Positions 1 through 11,368 of a DNA stretch of 64,000 nucleotides are shown here, piece after piece (the first letter of the stretch is position 1; every line of letters starts with the position of its first letter). Under the pieces are notes generated by a model, which saw only the letters and a list, made by a program, of their open reading frames with translations, did not search any database and was not told the origin of the DNA. Made by a program: the position numbers and the translations under genes. Source of the stretch: Rotaria macrura. Lineage: Eukaryota > Rotifera > Eurotatoria > Philodinida > Philodinidae. The stretch spans positions 1-64,000 of the forward strand of contig OENT01000572.1 in NCBI GenBank assembly GCA_900239685.1, given 5' to 3'.

Positions 1-3000
1 CATGCTTTGAAATCGAACGTAAATTCAAATTATAGTTATCGAAATGTTTCAAGAGAAGTGTATTGAAACGACAGTTGAGACTATAGAAAGCACGAAATAG
101 ATCAGCAAACAGAAAATATTCGAAAAGATCGAGTAATAATTCATTAGCAAATGATTCAAAACGCATGTTGTCAAGACTTGATGATGAAAACACCTTGAAA
201 AAGTCATTGTTCCAAAAACACGTGCAACATACACCATGTTTGCATCTTTCGTTGCATTTCGTTATCAAACGAGAGAAAAAATATACACATCGTTTGATAC
301 GATAGAGAATGAGTCTCATTCGTGGTTTTTTTCTATGAGGAGAACGAAGAAACGTGTCATATATAATAGTATTTGTCACACATGTTACTTCATGCAACGG
401 AAAATAATCCACATGCTGCATGTTGAATTGTGAGATAACCAAATCTTCGATTACTGAATCGAAGTCATTGAAGTTGTTGCCAGTTGGAATAAGAGTTTAC
501 AATAATGCTTTCCAGTCATTTCATAAGAGAAATCAGTTGTTTTTGCAAGAAGCTTGGTTGAAGAAAAACTATTGTCTTGATTTTTTGTTTTGTTTCCAGA
601 ACAGCTCAATAATTTGCATAAAGAAATGAATCAGAACTTTCACAAGTGCCTCATTGGTCATCGTAATCGAAGTCAGTTTCCACATGCATTTCGAAAATCT
701 AGTATAAAAAGAAACTAATGTTACACGCCAAGTTTATTTTCTGTAAATAAAGTTCAGGAATTATTGAAAGAGAAACGTTTGATCGGTAAGTACATTGTGA
801 ATTTAGATGTTCGCAAGAGATATCTTTGCTAGAAATTCACACCGTGTGGGGGTGGGGTGTGTGGGTTGAGGAGAAGGAGGATGCTTAGGAGGTGGAAGTT
901 GTTGGGGAACAGGATCAATTTGTGGTGGGAATGGAGACAATAATCCCAGCGGTGATTAAAATGATCAAAGTTATTGATGAAGTAGATATAACAGATATTC
1001 TCGCATATGATTTACTTTTATTACGATTAAATACAAATGAAAAGTTGGAATAAAGAAAAATTCCAATGTGAATTAGAAAAAGTAACTTCAAAAATTCAGA
1101 ATAATAAGCATTTATGTGCATTCTTGACTAATCCCCAGTAGTTCATTAGAAGTGATCTATTTAGATTTAGAAAAGATGATCGATAGAAAAGTTAATTCTA
1201 AATAGTTCAAATTTATTTTAAATAAACAGAAAAAGATCTACTTACAACAGAGACAATAACAAGTAATATCAAATATACTCATTCAATAGTTGATAACTGA
1301 CACAAGCAAGTAGACACTCGTGATAAAGTTATCAAAACTGCGACATTATTAGGTATAGCTTATTGTTTCTTTTCATGCATGTTGTTGGCTATTCTGAAAG
1401 CTAAACTGTGCCTTCATGATTATCTAAGAATGGGCATGAAAATGTCAAGTAATTTATCAGCTTGCAAGTTCCACTAAAGAGAACCAGCATGAACGAATAT
1501 GAAGAGGTACAAGCACATAAGAAGTTAGTATGGATGTTTTGTGACAACAAAAAAAGATGTCTGTATAAAAAACGTGCTTTTTCTAGACAAGAGACATTGG
1601 GTGTGTTTCCAAATCACGATTATCGATAAGTACGTTTTTTTAGTGTGAGATTTTCATCACTAAAATACATTCAACATGTAAAACCAGGGAACCATTTGAT
1701 AATGAAGATTAGAGCATCGACTTGAGTTACTAATGAGTCTTTTTATCGATGGAATTGCGAGTTTCTATCGGATTTCCTTTAATGAAAGATTTTCTATGTG
1801 ACGTGTTTGAGAATGGGAATCGGGCATATCAACTTTAGGAAGTTTATTATAATACTTATTAATTCTAAACGATTCGAGTACTAAACGAACCTTGTAAAAC
1901 AAAATACATTATGATTTCTATATTCACCAAAGTCTTTTCGTACATCACAGAGGTTTTTGAATTTTGCAACTAAAACGAGTATTCTTTCGATAAGAATTAA
2001 CCTAACAACTGGTTTTGCCGTGCACGTCTCCGGGAAATTCTTTTCGAGAAAGCTACGAAAATATTCTATCATATTACTAGTGTTCTTCATCAGATTTACA
2101 TAAAAAAGAACAATATGAAATCTTAGAATATGTTTTAATCCAAAACAATTTTCAAAAAAATAAAATAAAATAAATTTCTGGGTGTTGAAATTGTTTTGCA
2201 AGTTTGAAATTGAGTTTCAAAGGTTTCCTCTTGTATACTGATGGCATATTATTTGTTTGCTGGTAGAAAATATAGAGTATCTGTAACGCAGATGCTAAAC
2301 TTGAGAATGGTCCAGTGACAAGATCACTGAATGTTGTTACAACTAATATATATTTGATACCAGATTGAAGAAAAACTGTTATTAGAAATTGGCCATCACC
2401 GGTACCGTCATCATTTTCTTCACGCATATTCAATGATGGTTACGATGGAATGAAATCTCATTCATATAGAATACCGTATGTATCAATATTGCTGATACAT
2501 CTTAAATTGTATATACCTGCTGTTTTCACTACGATATTGATTTCTTCTTAATATTTCTGTGATGTAGAATTTTCCAGACGAGAGCATACTGTACTATTTT
2601 CTTTTAATGCACTTGAGTATTTCAATATGATAAACATCGATTCTGCTGTTAACATAAATGCTAAATATATCAAAGAATAAATATTAAATCAAAAGTATTC
2701 TTTACTTGAAATATAAAGATTCAATTGTTCTTCGAATAATTTTCACTATTTATGATTCAGTACAACAAATTTCAAATTATTTACCTACGTGTTTAATCAA
2801 CAGCTTGTACAGTGACGCAGATGAATGCATAAACCGAAAAATTCCCTTTTGTTAGTCGATTATCCCTCTAAACTGATCGAGTGGTGGTAAGATTTCATAA
2901 ATAAATATTTTCTCGAGAACTAAGATGAGAACATTTTTCAACTGAATAACATTCTAATCGATGATAAACAATGTTATTTTAGGGAAAAACACACGATGAG

Positions 3001-3319
3001 AAATCAGTTGGAACTACATTATCAATATGTACTCCAAAAAGGACATGAAGCAAAACACATTTGAAAGAAGAGTATCTTCATAATGGTTGAGTGGAGTTAA
3101 AAACTTTATGATGCATTATATCAAAAAATATGATACATCCTATCATTTTTCTTATCGAGAAAAATCTGACTAGATTCATAATTTATGTATCATATGATTC
3201 AATAGACAAGTGGAATAGATACTTTATTGGTGACTGTGAATTCTTGACCACACTAAAACTCATCTAATAATTTCAAGAACGTAAAATCGGCAATTCTTTT
3301 ACTTACAAGTTATTGCTGC
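1..3319. other. Gene-poor stretch, nothing assigned
   Basis: I see no gene that I can support here. Short open frames exist on both strands, the longest on the minus strand at 2152-2433 (93 codons, with a hydrophobic middle), but none has recognisable motifs or a convincing splice partner. A G-rich run at 843-866 is discussed among the findings. The sequence is AT-rich and otherwise unstructured as far as I can read it. Confidence 0.5.
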
Positions 3320-3327
3320 TTCGATGA

Positions 3328-4515
3328 TGGTTGCGGATTTAAATTCAGGAGACCAGAATTTCAGACCGGACTTTCCACCAGGTCCAAAAGTCCGGTGAAT
3401 TTTCGGGCTGGGCCAAAACTCGTCTATGACTTTCGAGCCGGCCTGGAAGTGACCTTATGATCCAAAAATAATAGTTTAATGTTTTTAATTAATTTCTAAT
3501 TATCATAGTGCTGACCAGGACGTCATAGTACTGAGCAGGATGACGTGAGGCCATGTTATCTGTTTCAAGTCCAGTTATAAATGGTGCTGTCTTTTGAGAT
3601 AGTTATTATTTCCTCACAATAAATCGCAAAGTAAAAGAGTTTAGTCTTAATAGGAGGACTACCAAGTGATGCTCCTCATTTGGTCTATTGCGGGTTTATG
3701 ATTGTGTCTTCTCAAGCGTTAGTAATGCTTCGAATTGTTTAATTTTTAATTACGTGTTCAGTTTTTTCTAGCAAGATCGTTTTCTTAAATTAAAAATAAA
3801 ACAAAAACCTATGGATAAGTAATACGTTCAAAAGAAGAAAGTTAAGATAAACGACAAAATTATCTCTAAATATTTTAACAACAAAATATAAATTGTATTT
3901 TGTTGTTTGGGCGATTCTACTCTTCTTTGCCTCGTTCTATATGGAGTAGCCCTTAGCGGATAAGTACGACGTTTTCTTTTGTTTGTATTGCCAAGTTAAT
4001 TTTACTGTTAGCACCAATATTGATGCTTGAAACGATGCTGTTGTAGAAGAAAGGGAATGAGAAGCGTCTGGTAAATAGAAACTTGAACTGCTGAGAAATG
4101 TCTTAGAACGTAATTCTAAAATACTGAACACAGTTTCATGGAAAGGCATTGCTCATTCTATTAAGTACAAGAGGATATTAATGTCCTCCCACCCCTGATA
4201 TTGCGGATTTCCAAGTAGTTATTTTCAGTGAGCTAGCCATAATTTGAGCAATGGATTGCCATAACTGAAACGTATCAACTCTGAAGTTCATAATAAATTT
4301 TCTCTCACTGGCATAGAATGCCATTTATCCACACGCTCTAATTATAGTATGAACTAAACTCATCCTGTAAGGCACTACTCCATGCTGCTCAGCACTATGA
4401 TAATTAGCAATTAATTAAAAAAAATTAAATTATTATGTTTGGATCATGAGATCAATTTCGGGCCGGGCCGAAAGTCCGGTCCGAAATTTCCTTGGGCCGA
4501 AATTCATGCAACCCC
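3328..4515. mobile_element. hAT-like non-autonomous DNA transposon, about 1.19 kb
   Basis: The two ends are diverged inverted repeats of about 180 bases. The left end reads TGGTTGCGGATTTAAATTC. The reverse complement of the right end begins GGGGTTGCATGAATTTCGG, and both continue through a CCGGACTTTC block and a TTAATTAATT..TAATTATCATAGTGCTGA block. The flanks are TTCGATGA (3320-3327) and TTCGATTA (4516-4523), an 8-bp duplication with one mismatch, as hAT elements make. The interior has no transposase and includes a 21-bp near-tandem repeat at 3507-3548 built on CATAGTRCTGA. Divergence of the arms and of the duplication suggests an old insertion. The hAT assignment rests on duplication length and terminal shape only. 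Confidence 0.6.
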
Positions 4516-4790
4516 TTCGATTATTTCTAGATAATGTGTCGAATGTTAATTCAGTTACAACATCAACAGTTTCGCAATCCATTAGTCGTTAAGGTTAGTC
4601 TCATAGATGGAAAGAAAATATATCTCATTTATCATTTTTCTTGTATGATCTGTTATATTTAACAGATAAAAATGATTCTCACCAAGATTCTCATACGAAA
4701 ACAAGCAAGTTTATCTCTATTTCATTCAATTTATCTCACGAACTATTCACCATTTAGTCGGCAGATATGTCACAGATCTGCCAGAAAATG

Positions 4791-4812
4791 CACCACCACC
4801 ACCACCACCACC
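4791..4812 (+). repeat. (CAC)n microsatellite
   Basis: About seven perfect CAC units lie near the 5' side of the decayed BEN-domain gene. In the reading frame shared with the downstream exons they would encode a proline tract (CCA codons), though other frames give histidine or threonine. Confidence 0.8.
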
Positions 4813-5803
4813 ATAATGTTGTGTTATCCAGTCCGAATCTGTTCAATCGAAAAAATCGAACAAACGACATTAGAATAATACCACAAATTCAAACCTGAAA
4901 CGACGAAAGCATTCACAGAAAGAGAAAACATCATTGATCTCATTTGAAGATACCAATGAGGAAGAAATTTAATTTGATGAAGGACAATTCGTAAAACCTA
5001 CAGACGATGAAAATCCTGTTCAAGATAACCAATCATCAATCGTAGCTAATCCAAAATGAGTTGGTTGTCCTATGGTATCTACTGTCAGCGAGTCTAATCA
5101 CAGATCAACTCTATCGCCTGTGTTTCAACAACTATTGCGTAGCACGTTTAAACTCGAATTGCTATATTTACGTTCACTCCTTATCGCACAAGAACGAACC
5201 GAAACCATGACGAAATGTCTATTCACTAATCTACAAGCGATTCGAAAGGCTCTTCGAAAACAAAAAGTAACTAACAGTTTTATAATTGGGATTCATAAGA
5301 TTGATTTCCCTTGTGTATTGTAGATGAATACGTCGTTTATTGGATTGAACGATTCAGATCAATCTATCAATGATCAAAAATTCTTAAAGACTTTGGTAGG
5401 TTTATTCTCTATTTTCTCACTCCGTCAAAAGAAGAATTCAATGACATGTTTGGGCAATCGTTCAGGAGTACAGTAAACCTTATAGCCTGACTGACGATCT
5501 TTTGAAACGAAGTGGCCTCAAAAAACAACCCTATCGTTATACGAGATCATTGATGGATCTTGTTTACAAACCTGAAGAATTACTGGCATTGAAGTCAAAG
5601 GATGTAACAGAAGACGAAAGATATCTCTTGTTTAAAGGTAGTCAATCACTGATTTGACAATTTTTCGCTACAAATCTATTTATTGTATAAGCAGTACGAA
5701 ATAAATTTTGAGTGAATCGAGACGAACTTGAAACAATTTGGATGTGGCTTCGTACACTCTTCTGACCCAAGCTCCGTGCACTTATTGCAAAGAAAAAACA
5801 TTA
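4813..5803 (+). pseudogene. Decayed BEN-domain gene
   Basis: Four exon-like blocks can be joined: one ending at 5266, then 5324-5395, 5466-5637 and 5692-5803. The introns are 57, 70 and 54 bases with GT..AG ends and compatible phases. Block 3 encodes a stretch around YTRSLMDLVYKPEELLALKS, which resembles the C-terminal half of a BEN domain (a DNA/protein-binding module of chromatin proteins). Block 4 continues it (NRDELETIWMWLRTLF) to a TAA at 5801. In-frame stops interrupt it: TGA at 5709 and 5763 in the last block, and TAA and TGA codons in the first block upstream of 5072. All could come from C-to-T or G-to-A transitions at Gln, Arg or Trp codons, but I have no homologue to prove the ancestral codons. 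The 5' end is not defined. The BEN call is from pattern memory. Confidence 0.45.
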
Positions 5804-6173
5804 ATCTACTGATATAGTTGCTTAACCAACAGTATATTTAACTCGTTATCTTTTATTACAAAACTCATCTATCAGAACAAAAGGAACAATAGAACTTTCA
5901 CTTTTTTTTTCATCATCAATATTTTTTTAATCTACTTAGCCTTCTTATTTCATGTTTAATTTGAATCATTTGAACATTCAAGATTGTTTTATTTTGATTT
6001 TCTCTCTTCTGTGACTCAAATAAAGTGATTTTCTAGGAAACAGATGCAAATTACCGTTCAATACATTGAGATAATCAATGATCATGAATAGAATAGTTAG
6101 CATGAATCGATATTGAATTATCACAGTATAACAAGAATCCTGCAACCGATGGTAGCATAGAACTCGAAAAATG

Positions 6174-7148
6174 GGGAAAGTAGCAAAATATCGACAGAGC
6201 AAAATGTCGATAAAAAATGTCGACAATTTGAAAGAATAACAAAATTGAACTATGATAAAATTATATATATTTTTGACTAAATCAAAATCCAATACATATC
6301 AATAAGAACAAAATACGTGAATACGGAAAAGAATATCGAAAGTCATAGCTTTGTTGTGCTAGCATGTATGGATTGAACTACTTTGATTTCGCACCAACTA
6401 GGAATGACAATTGATAATCAAATTCGGACAAATGGATTATTGACATACAAACCAGAGCAAGAGCCACTTCGCTAAGAAGAGCCGAACCCATTTCATTATC
6501 GTCGATTTTTTCGATTGCGATTGTCTCTTTTAAGATCCGTTCTTTCACATTCTCTTTAAAGACACTAACTTCGATACTTTCTGGTATCGGTAAGTGAGAT
6601 TCATGGTCACCTGACTTCCCGATATACGGATCTTTGTGATCGGTATGGATATAAGCAGAGCACATCCGATCCTAACAACACCAATAATTGATCTTCGGTC
6701 TGGTTTTGTTTAATTGATAGATGAATCCATCACAGATTAAGATCGGCTTGCGTCTGTTGCTGGTCGAAAAACTGAGAAAAGGACTGGTTGACATTGAGGA
6801 AATGTGAGACGCTGATCACACCAGATGGACGAAATAAAATGATGGGTCGATTGTACTAGTATGAGGGTGTGCCCACGAATGACAGTTATTTCAAAAAAGT
6901 GAAAATTTTTCAGTTGAGAAAGAAGCAACACAAATTAAACGGTATATCCAGGGCGGCATGAACGTAGAATATACACAAAGAGAAGAAAATGAATGACAGC
7001 ACGGAATTTCACATCTCTGTGTTACGATATTAATTTCGACATCTTTTTATATCGGAATTTTTTTTGTCGACTATTTTTATGTCAACAGTTTTACTCGTCG
7101 GTATTTTTACTTGTCGACATTTTTCTGTCGACATTTCGACACCTCGCC
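6174..7148 (-). mobile_element. Mutator-like (MULE) DNA transposon remnant, 975 bp
   Basis: The element is flanked by exact 9-bp direct repeats CGAAAAATG (6165-6173 and 7149-7157), the duplication length typical of Mutator-like elements. The left end reads GGGAAAGTAGCAAAATATCG, and the reverse complement of the right end reads GGCGAGGTGTCGAAATGTCG. Both run on into ACAGA. Inside both ends the palindromic word TGTCGACA recurs in degenerate copies (6190-6225 and 7030-7140). The minus strand carries the remains of a FLYWCH-type transposase N-terminus, listed separately. The element is too short to hold a whole transposase and is a deleted or non-autonomous copy. The exact duplication suggests moderate age. 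Confidence 0.75.
6378..6758 (-). pseudogene. FLYWCH zinc-finger fragment of a MULE transposase
   Basis: Read on the minus strand from about 6758, the frame gives KPILICDGFIYQL, then a YWCC..C..HTDH pattern. This is the order of a FLYWCH zinc finger (conserved F/Y-W-C-C-H). A charged linker follows, containing VKERILKETIAIEKI and a DDNEMGSALLSE segment. I associate that linker with the region between FLYWCH and catalytic domains in FLYWCH-MULE proteins. One in-frame TAG lies within the finger, after YWCC. The catalytic DDE domain is absent, and the frame closes at 6378. Host proteins also use FLYWCH fingers, but the surrounding terminal repeats and 9-bp duplication favour a transposase origin. 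Confidence 0.5.
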
Positions 7149-7157
7149 CGAAAAATG

Positions 7158-8346
7158 AGACGTGGATACGCGTAGCTGAAAATTTTTCATCGTAACTATA
7201 CGTAATCGCACTGTAATTTTTGGCAATTTCTGGTCACAGTCTGTTTCGAACTATGCCATAACTGCGTCGTAATTTCATCGTAATGGAACACACGGGTGTT
7301 GCGGGTGTGAGTATAAAGTCAAAGCATGCTCCGATCTGAAGGAGATATTACCGGGATCTATCACCGGATTCAGAGTTAATAATAATTGTTTGCAACATAA
7401 TTATTTAGAAAAAATCGCTAAGCTTCCATCATACATAATATAATGAATGCAAAAATTTGACCTTCCGTATTTCTCTGAGTAAACTCAATAAATATGGAGT
7501 CACAATTTATGCACAAATAAGGCATGTCACAGCTTTCGATGCATAAAATCTAAATATCATGTATTCATGACTTAGCTATATCGTTTAGAATGGTCAGGTT
7601 GGGCTTATCTCATTCTTTTTAAGCAATACGTCTACTGAATTCATCGAGATCCGATGGTTTTCGTTTCTTCTCGATACGACGTTTAATGATCGATCGAAAG
7701 TTTTGGACTGAACCAATTTGCAGGCTGTTCGATGTTTAACTAATGAGTTCCTTCATTTCTGTACATAAGAATTTCTTTTGTCACTAAGTGTCTATTGTTC
7801 GATTCATGTTATTGTCGCAACTATGCATGTTGGCAGAATTGCATGCCTAATATAGCCACGAGAAGATCATCTTTTGATCAGATTTGAATGTAGTAATGAT
7901 CATTAATAGTATTCTTACACAAATTATTGTTGATTAGATTGTTGAGATTGAAGATACTTCAAATCATGATTCTCTTTATGAGCGTATGGTAGTGGTCATA
8001 GCTGAGTTTATAAATGAACATGTAAGAAATCAAGCAGTTTGTGACGGATTTCATTCCCTTAAGAACCACCCTCAGCTCACTTCAAAGTCATAAAATCACA
8101 TATACAGGATTGCGGATGCCTGCGTTGAAAAGAGCAATAAAGCTACATTTTTTTGCCATCATAAGAAAGTAGAAACGTGTGCTGCTTTGGTTTTCTGTGA
8201 GCATACTCAAAGCAAAACCCGTACCTTTATTATCATAAGACACTCTTTTGATATCCGAAAATTCCACTTCTCTGACGCTTTTTGCTGTTGATTTATTGCA
8301 AACAGGACTATATAAGCTATTCTTTTTATGACTGAAAAATAATTAT
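7158..8346. other. Intergenic, nothing recognised
   Basis: This is AT-rich sequence between the Mutator-like element and the 3' end of the kelch gene. I see no coding frame, RNA gene or paired repeat that I can support. Confidence 0.5.
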
Positions 8347-9477
8347 TTAAATGCCCAATTTCTCACCACCGGTCACTAAAACTTTGCCTGAATGAAGCAT
8401 TGTTGCTGTGTGAGCTGCACGTGTTGTTGCTAGGATTGCAGTCGGTTTCCATTTACTCGTCGATGGATCAAATATTTCAGAGCTATCCAAATAACCAGTA
8501 TATCCATAGCCAGCAGTAGCAAGAACTTTGCCCGTATCGAGTAATGTGGTAGTGTGAGAAGAACGTTCAGCAGTCATGCTAGTAACATTATTCCATCGAT
8601 CTGTTTTTGGATCATATATTTCACAACTATCCAAGAAATCGGAATATCCTACGCCACCAGTAACAAGAACTTTAGCCGAACCAAGTAAAATTGCTGTGTG
8701 AAACCGACGTGCTACTGCCATGCTTGACGCACTATCCCATCGATCTATTGATGGGTCATATATTTCAGAACTAGCGAGATAGTTAGCTGATGCAACGCCA
8801 CCAGTAACAAGAACTTTTCCGGACTTGAGCAGAGTTGCAGTAGGGTTAGAACGCGCTGTTGCCATCATAGCAGTTGGATTCCACTTGCCTGTTAATGGAT
8901 CATATATTTCCGACGTAGTCACGTCACCAGTGACAAGTACTTTGCCGGAATTAAGCAGGGTTGCACTATGAAACGAACGTGGTATGGACATATTTGCAGT
9001 AGGAACCCATGTGTCCGTTGATGGGTCATATATTTCAGCACTAGTCAGAGCACTTATTCCAAGAGTGCTCCCACCAGTAACAAGAACTTTGCCAGAAGTG
9101 AGCAGGGTTGCAGTATGAAAAATGCGTGATATTTTCATACTTTTCGCGGCGCTCCATCTGCTCGTTGATGGATCATATATTTCACAACTAGCCATGAAAA
9201 AATCATTTGATGAGCCTCCTGTGACGAGAACTTTGCCGGACTTTAAAAGAGTTGCAGTATGATATTCTCGTGGTGTTACCATGCTTGCAGTAACGTTCCA
9301 TTGACTCTCTGATGGGTCGTATACTTCAGAGCTAGCTAGATCACCCTTCAATTTGTCACCGACATTACATTTGTGGGCAGTGAATAAATTTGCACTATGA
9401 TCCCAGCATACTGTCCGCAGACTTGTACGAATACTAGATTGATCTCGAAAAGAAAAAAAATTACGTGAGAAGTTATT
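8347..9477 (-). CDS. Kelch-repeat protein, seven repeats, 5' end not resolved
   Basis: The minus-strand frame is open from about 9477 to the TAA at 8347-8349. It contains seven kelch repeats of 42-48 residues. Each has the core EIYDPST..W at the start, a short basic R..HTATLL element, and SGKVLVTGG at the end. Seven units would close one beta-propeller, a protein-interaction scaffold with no catalysis implied. The LL.SGKVLVTGG form is the style seen in bacterial kelch proteins and in the large kelch families of bdelloids, unlike actin-binding animal Kelch/KLHL proteins, and there is no BTB or BACK domain. No ATG precedes repeat 1 in frame, and the frame runs back to a stop at 9478. The true start is therefore either in an upstream exon I cannot find, or the copy is 5'-truncated. 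No internal stop is present. Confidence 0.8.
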   Translation of the reverse strand, partial: NNFSRNFFSFRDQSSIRTSLRTVCWDHSANLFTAHKCNVGDKLKGDLASSEVYDPSESQWNVTASMVTPREYHTATLLKSGKVLVTGGSSNDFFMASCEIYDPSTSRWSAAKSMKISRIFHTATLLTSGKVLVTGGSTLGISALTSAEIYDPSTDTWVPTANMSIPRSFHSATLLNSGKVLVTGDVTTSEIYDPLTGKWNPTAMMATARSNPTATLLKSGKVLVTGGVASANYLASSEIYDPSIDRWDSASSMAVARRFHTAILLGSAKVLVTGGVGYSDFLDSCEIYDPKTDRWNNVTSMTAERSSHTTTLLDTGKVLATAGYGYTGYLDSSEIFDPSTSKWKPTAILATTRAAHTATMLHSGKVLVTGGEKLGI

Positions 9478-11117
9478 TTACTGAATGCAGTAGAATAAAC
9501 TACCAGATATCGACTCACATTTGCAACAACTTACTGCATCCTTCGTCTGCTGAACAATATTTTGATATTTATGACTAACGAAAGCACTAATTAAATTTCA
9601 AGCTTCATGGCATAATAGAATCTTTATCTTAAAGATTTCTAATTTGTTCGGAAGACTGGTATAAGAATCATATGTCAATGTCATCAAGAGTTTGGATACT
9701 AGACAAGTTATTTCATGATGCATTAGTAGCTAAAATCTTCGACCGAAAACCATAGTCTCAACGTTTGCTTTTTTGGATTATTAATTAAAATCGAAAAACG
9801 ATTGGAATGTTAGTATTATTTTGCTGCTTAGACAAGCTTTAGTGTTTTGATATGAACAGAGCAGTGTGGTTAGAGTTTTGAAAATAGAAAAAAAGTTTTT
9901 CCTATTATCTGACCTAATTATTTATCACATTCTTTTCCTTTTTCGACGCTCATCAATAGTCTGAAAGTCTATTTGATTCATGTCATATTATATGTGCTAG
10001 GGATTCATGTTGTCTACTAACGAAAACTCAATTTGACTATGTAGAGACAGAATAAACTAGAAGGTTAGACGATGGTTATAAGTATTCAAGTAGTTTTAGT
10101 AATTACCGAATTCAATTTGAACGAGTGCTATCGGCACTCCATCTTCAAGTATCAGAAATCAACGCTTTCTCATAATAACTCTAGAAAACTTGACCAGATC
10201 AGGTAAAAACCTAGAAGTTCAGTGAATTTCAACGGTACGAAGTTAACGTTCTTTGAAATTGATATGAAATCTTACATTTCTAGGTTTGTATGTGTCCGAG
10301 TTGCATGCAGGTCTTACACATTTCTTCCAATATTCTTCAATGGCTAGATGAAATGAGATCACTCTCATAGGTTATGATACTGGCCAAATTAGCAAATCTA
10401 TTTCTGTAGAAAGATCTATTGAACTAGATGAGTCTCCTTTTGATGGAACTTATTTCACAAAAAGAAATAGATATTCGATGAAGTACTATCGGATTCATAA
10501 CAAAAACAATCCGAGAGATGGCAGTGATGATCGTGTCACAGTAAAATAAGAATTACACTGTAATTCGTTATTTGTTTTGCAAAAATTGTGATTTTCCCTG
10601 CTACAGACATTTGACTAGACGATTTTTTGACCGCTCTTACCTGGAAACAATCGATCTTTTAATGAATCTCAAAACGTTCTAGTTGCAGTTCTGCTTAAGA
10701 ACCGTTTAAAACCTTGTAACCATACCTGATTCAACTGCGTTGGAAGAACTAAAACAAAACAAAAGTGTTATTGAATTCTGTACGATTTCTTTTAATTCAT
10801 AAACTTAAATTTTTCTCTGCTCACTAGTTTTTACAGATTCATAGTCGTGTCGTTTTTTTAGTGTGCAGATATATTTTCATCTCTATAGTAAAAATTAAAA
10901 TCTTTGATTTCTTATATAGGTTGTCGTTACAATCAATTTTCATTTCTTTTCTAGTGCAATCACACTATTTTCTGAAAATAAAGAAAAACATTCCAAAGGA
11001 AATAACAGCAAAGAGTCAAATGAGTTATTGCTAAATAATATCGTATGTCTTCAAAATAAATTTCGTCAAAGTGTCGATTTAAAACCTATTGAATTCAAGC
11101 GAGTAAATATAGTCCCA
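9478..11117. other. Intergenic, with a possible coding remnant
   Basis: There is no supported gene. A plus-strand stretch at about 10302-10549 follows a good splice acceptor (TTTCTAG at 10278-10284) and reads with protein-like composition (..GYDTGQISKSI..ELDESPFDGTYF..). It has one TGA and then ends in TAA. It may be a decayed exon, but I cannot name the family. Confidence 0.35.
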
Positions 11118-11368
11118 CCCAGGTCGAACGATACGGACCGTTGAGTGGACGCAGTTATACGGACCGTAACATCATTAAAATAGGGCCGTATACGGCCGTA
11201 TTTTCACAGTACACGGCTCCGTGTACGGTGCTATTTCTGGGTACAGTAATAAAGGATCGTATACTGTGAAAATAGGGCCGTATACGGCCCTATTTTAATG
11301 ATGTTACGGTCCGTAGAACTGTGTCCACTCAACGGCCCGTAACGGATATCCGTTTTGATCGACCTGGG
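11118..11368. mobile_element. Palindromic MITE-like element with CCCAGGTCGA ends
   Basis: This 251-bp element is close to a full-length hairpin. It starts CCCAGGTCGA and ends TCGACCTGGG. The arms match further through CCGTTGAGTGGAC, TACGGACCGTAACATC and ATTAAAATAGGGCCGTATAC. Both sides are flanked by the dinucleotide CA. The interior is built from degenerate copies of a CGG..CCG palindromic word and is much more GC-rich than its surroundings. It has no coding capacity. The same terminal hexamer and the same CA flanks recur in the element at 50150-50498, so these are two members of one family. I cannot assign a transposon superfamily. Confidence 0.7.

Noticed and set aside
2152-2433. Possible membrane-protein exon on the minus strand
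   Set aside because: It has a hydrophobic middle but no recognisable motif and no partner exons.
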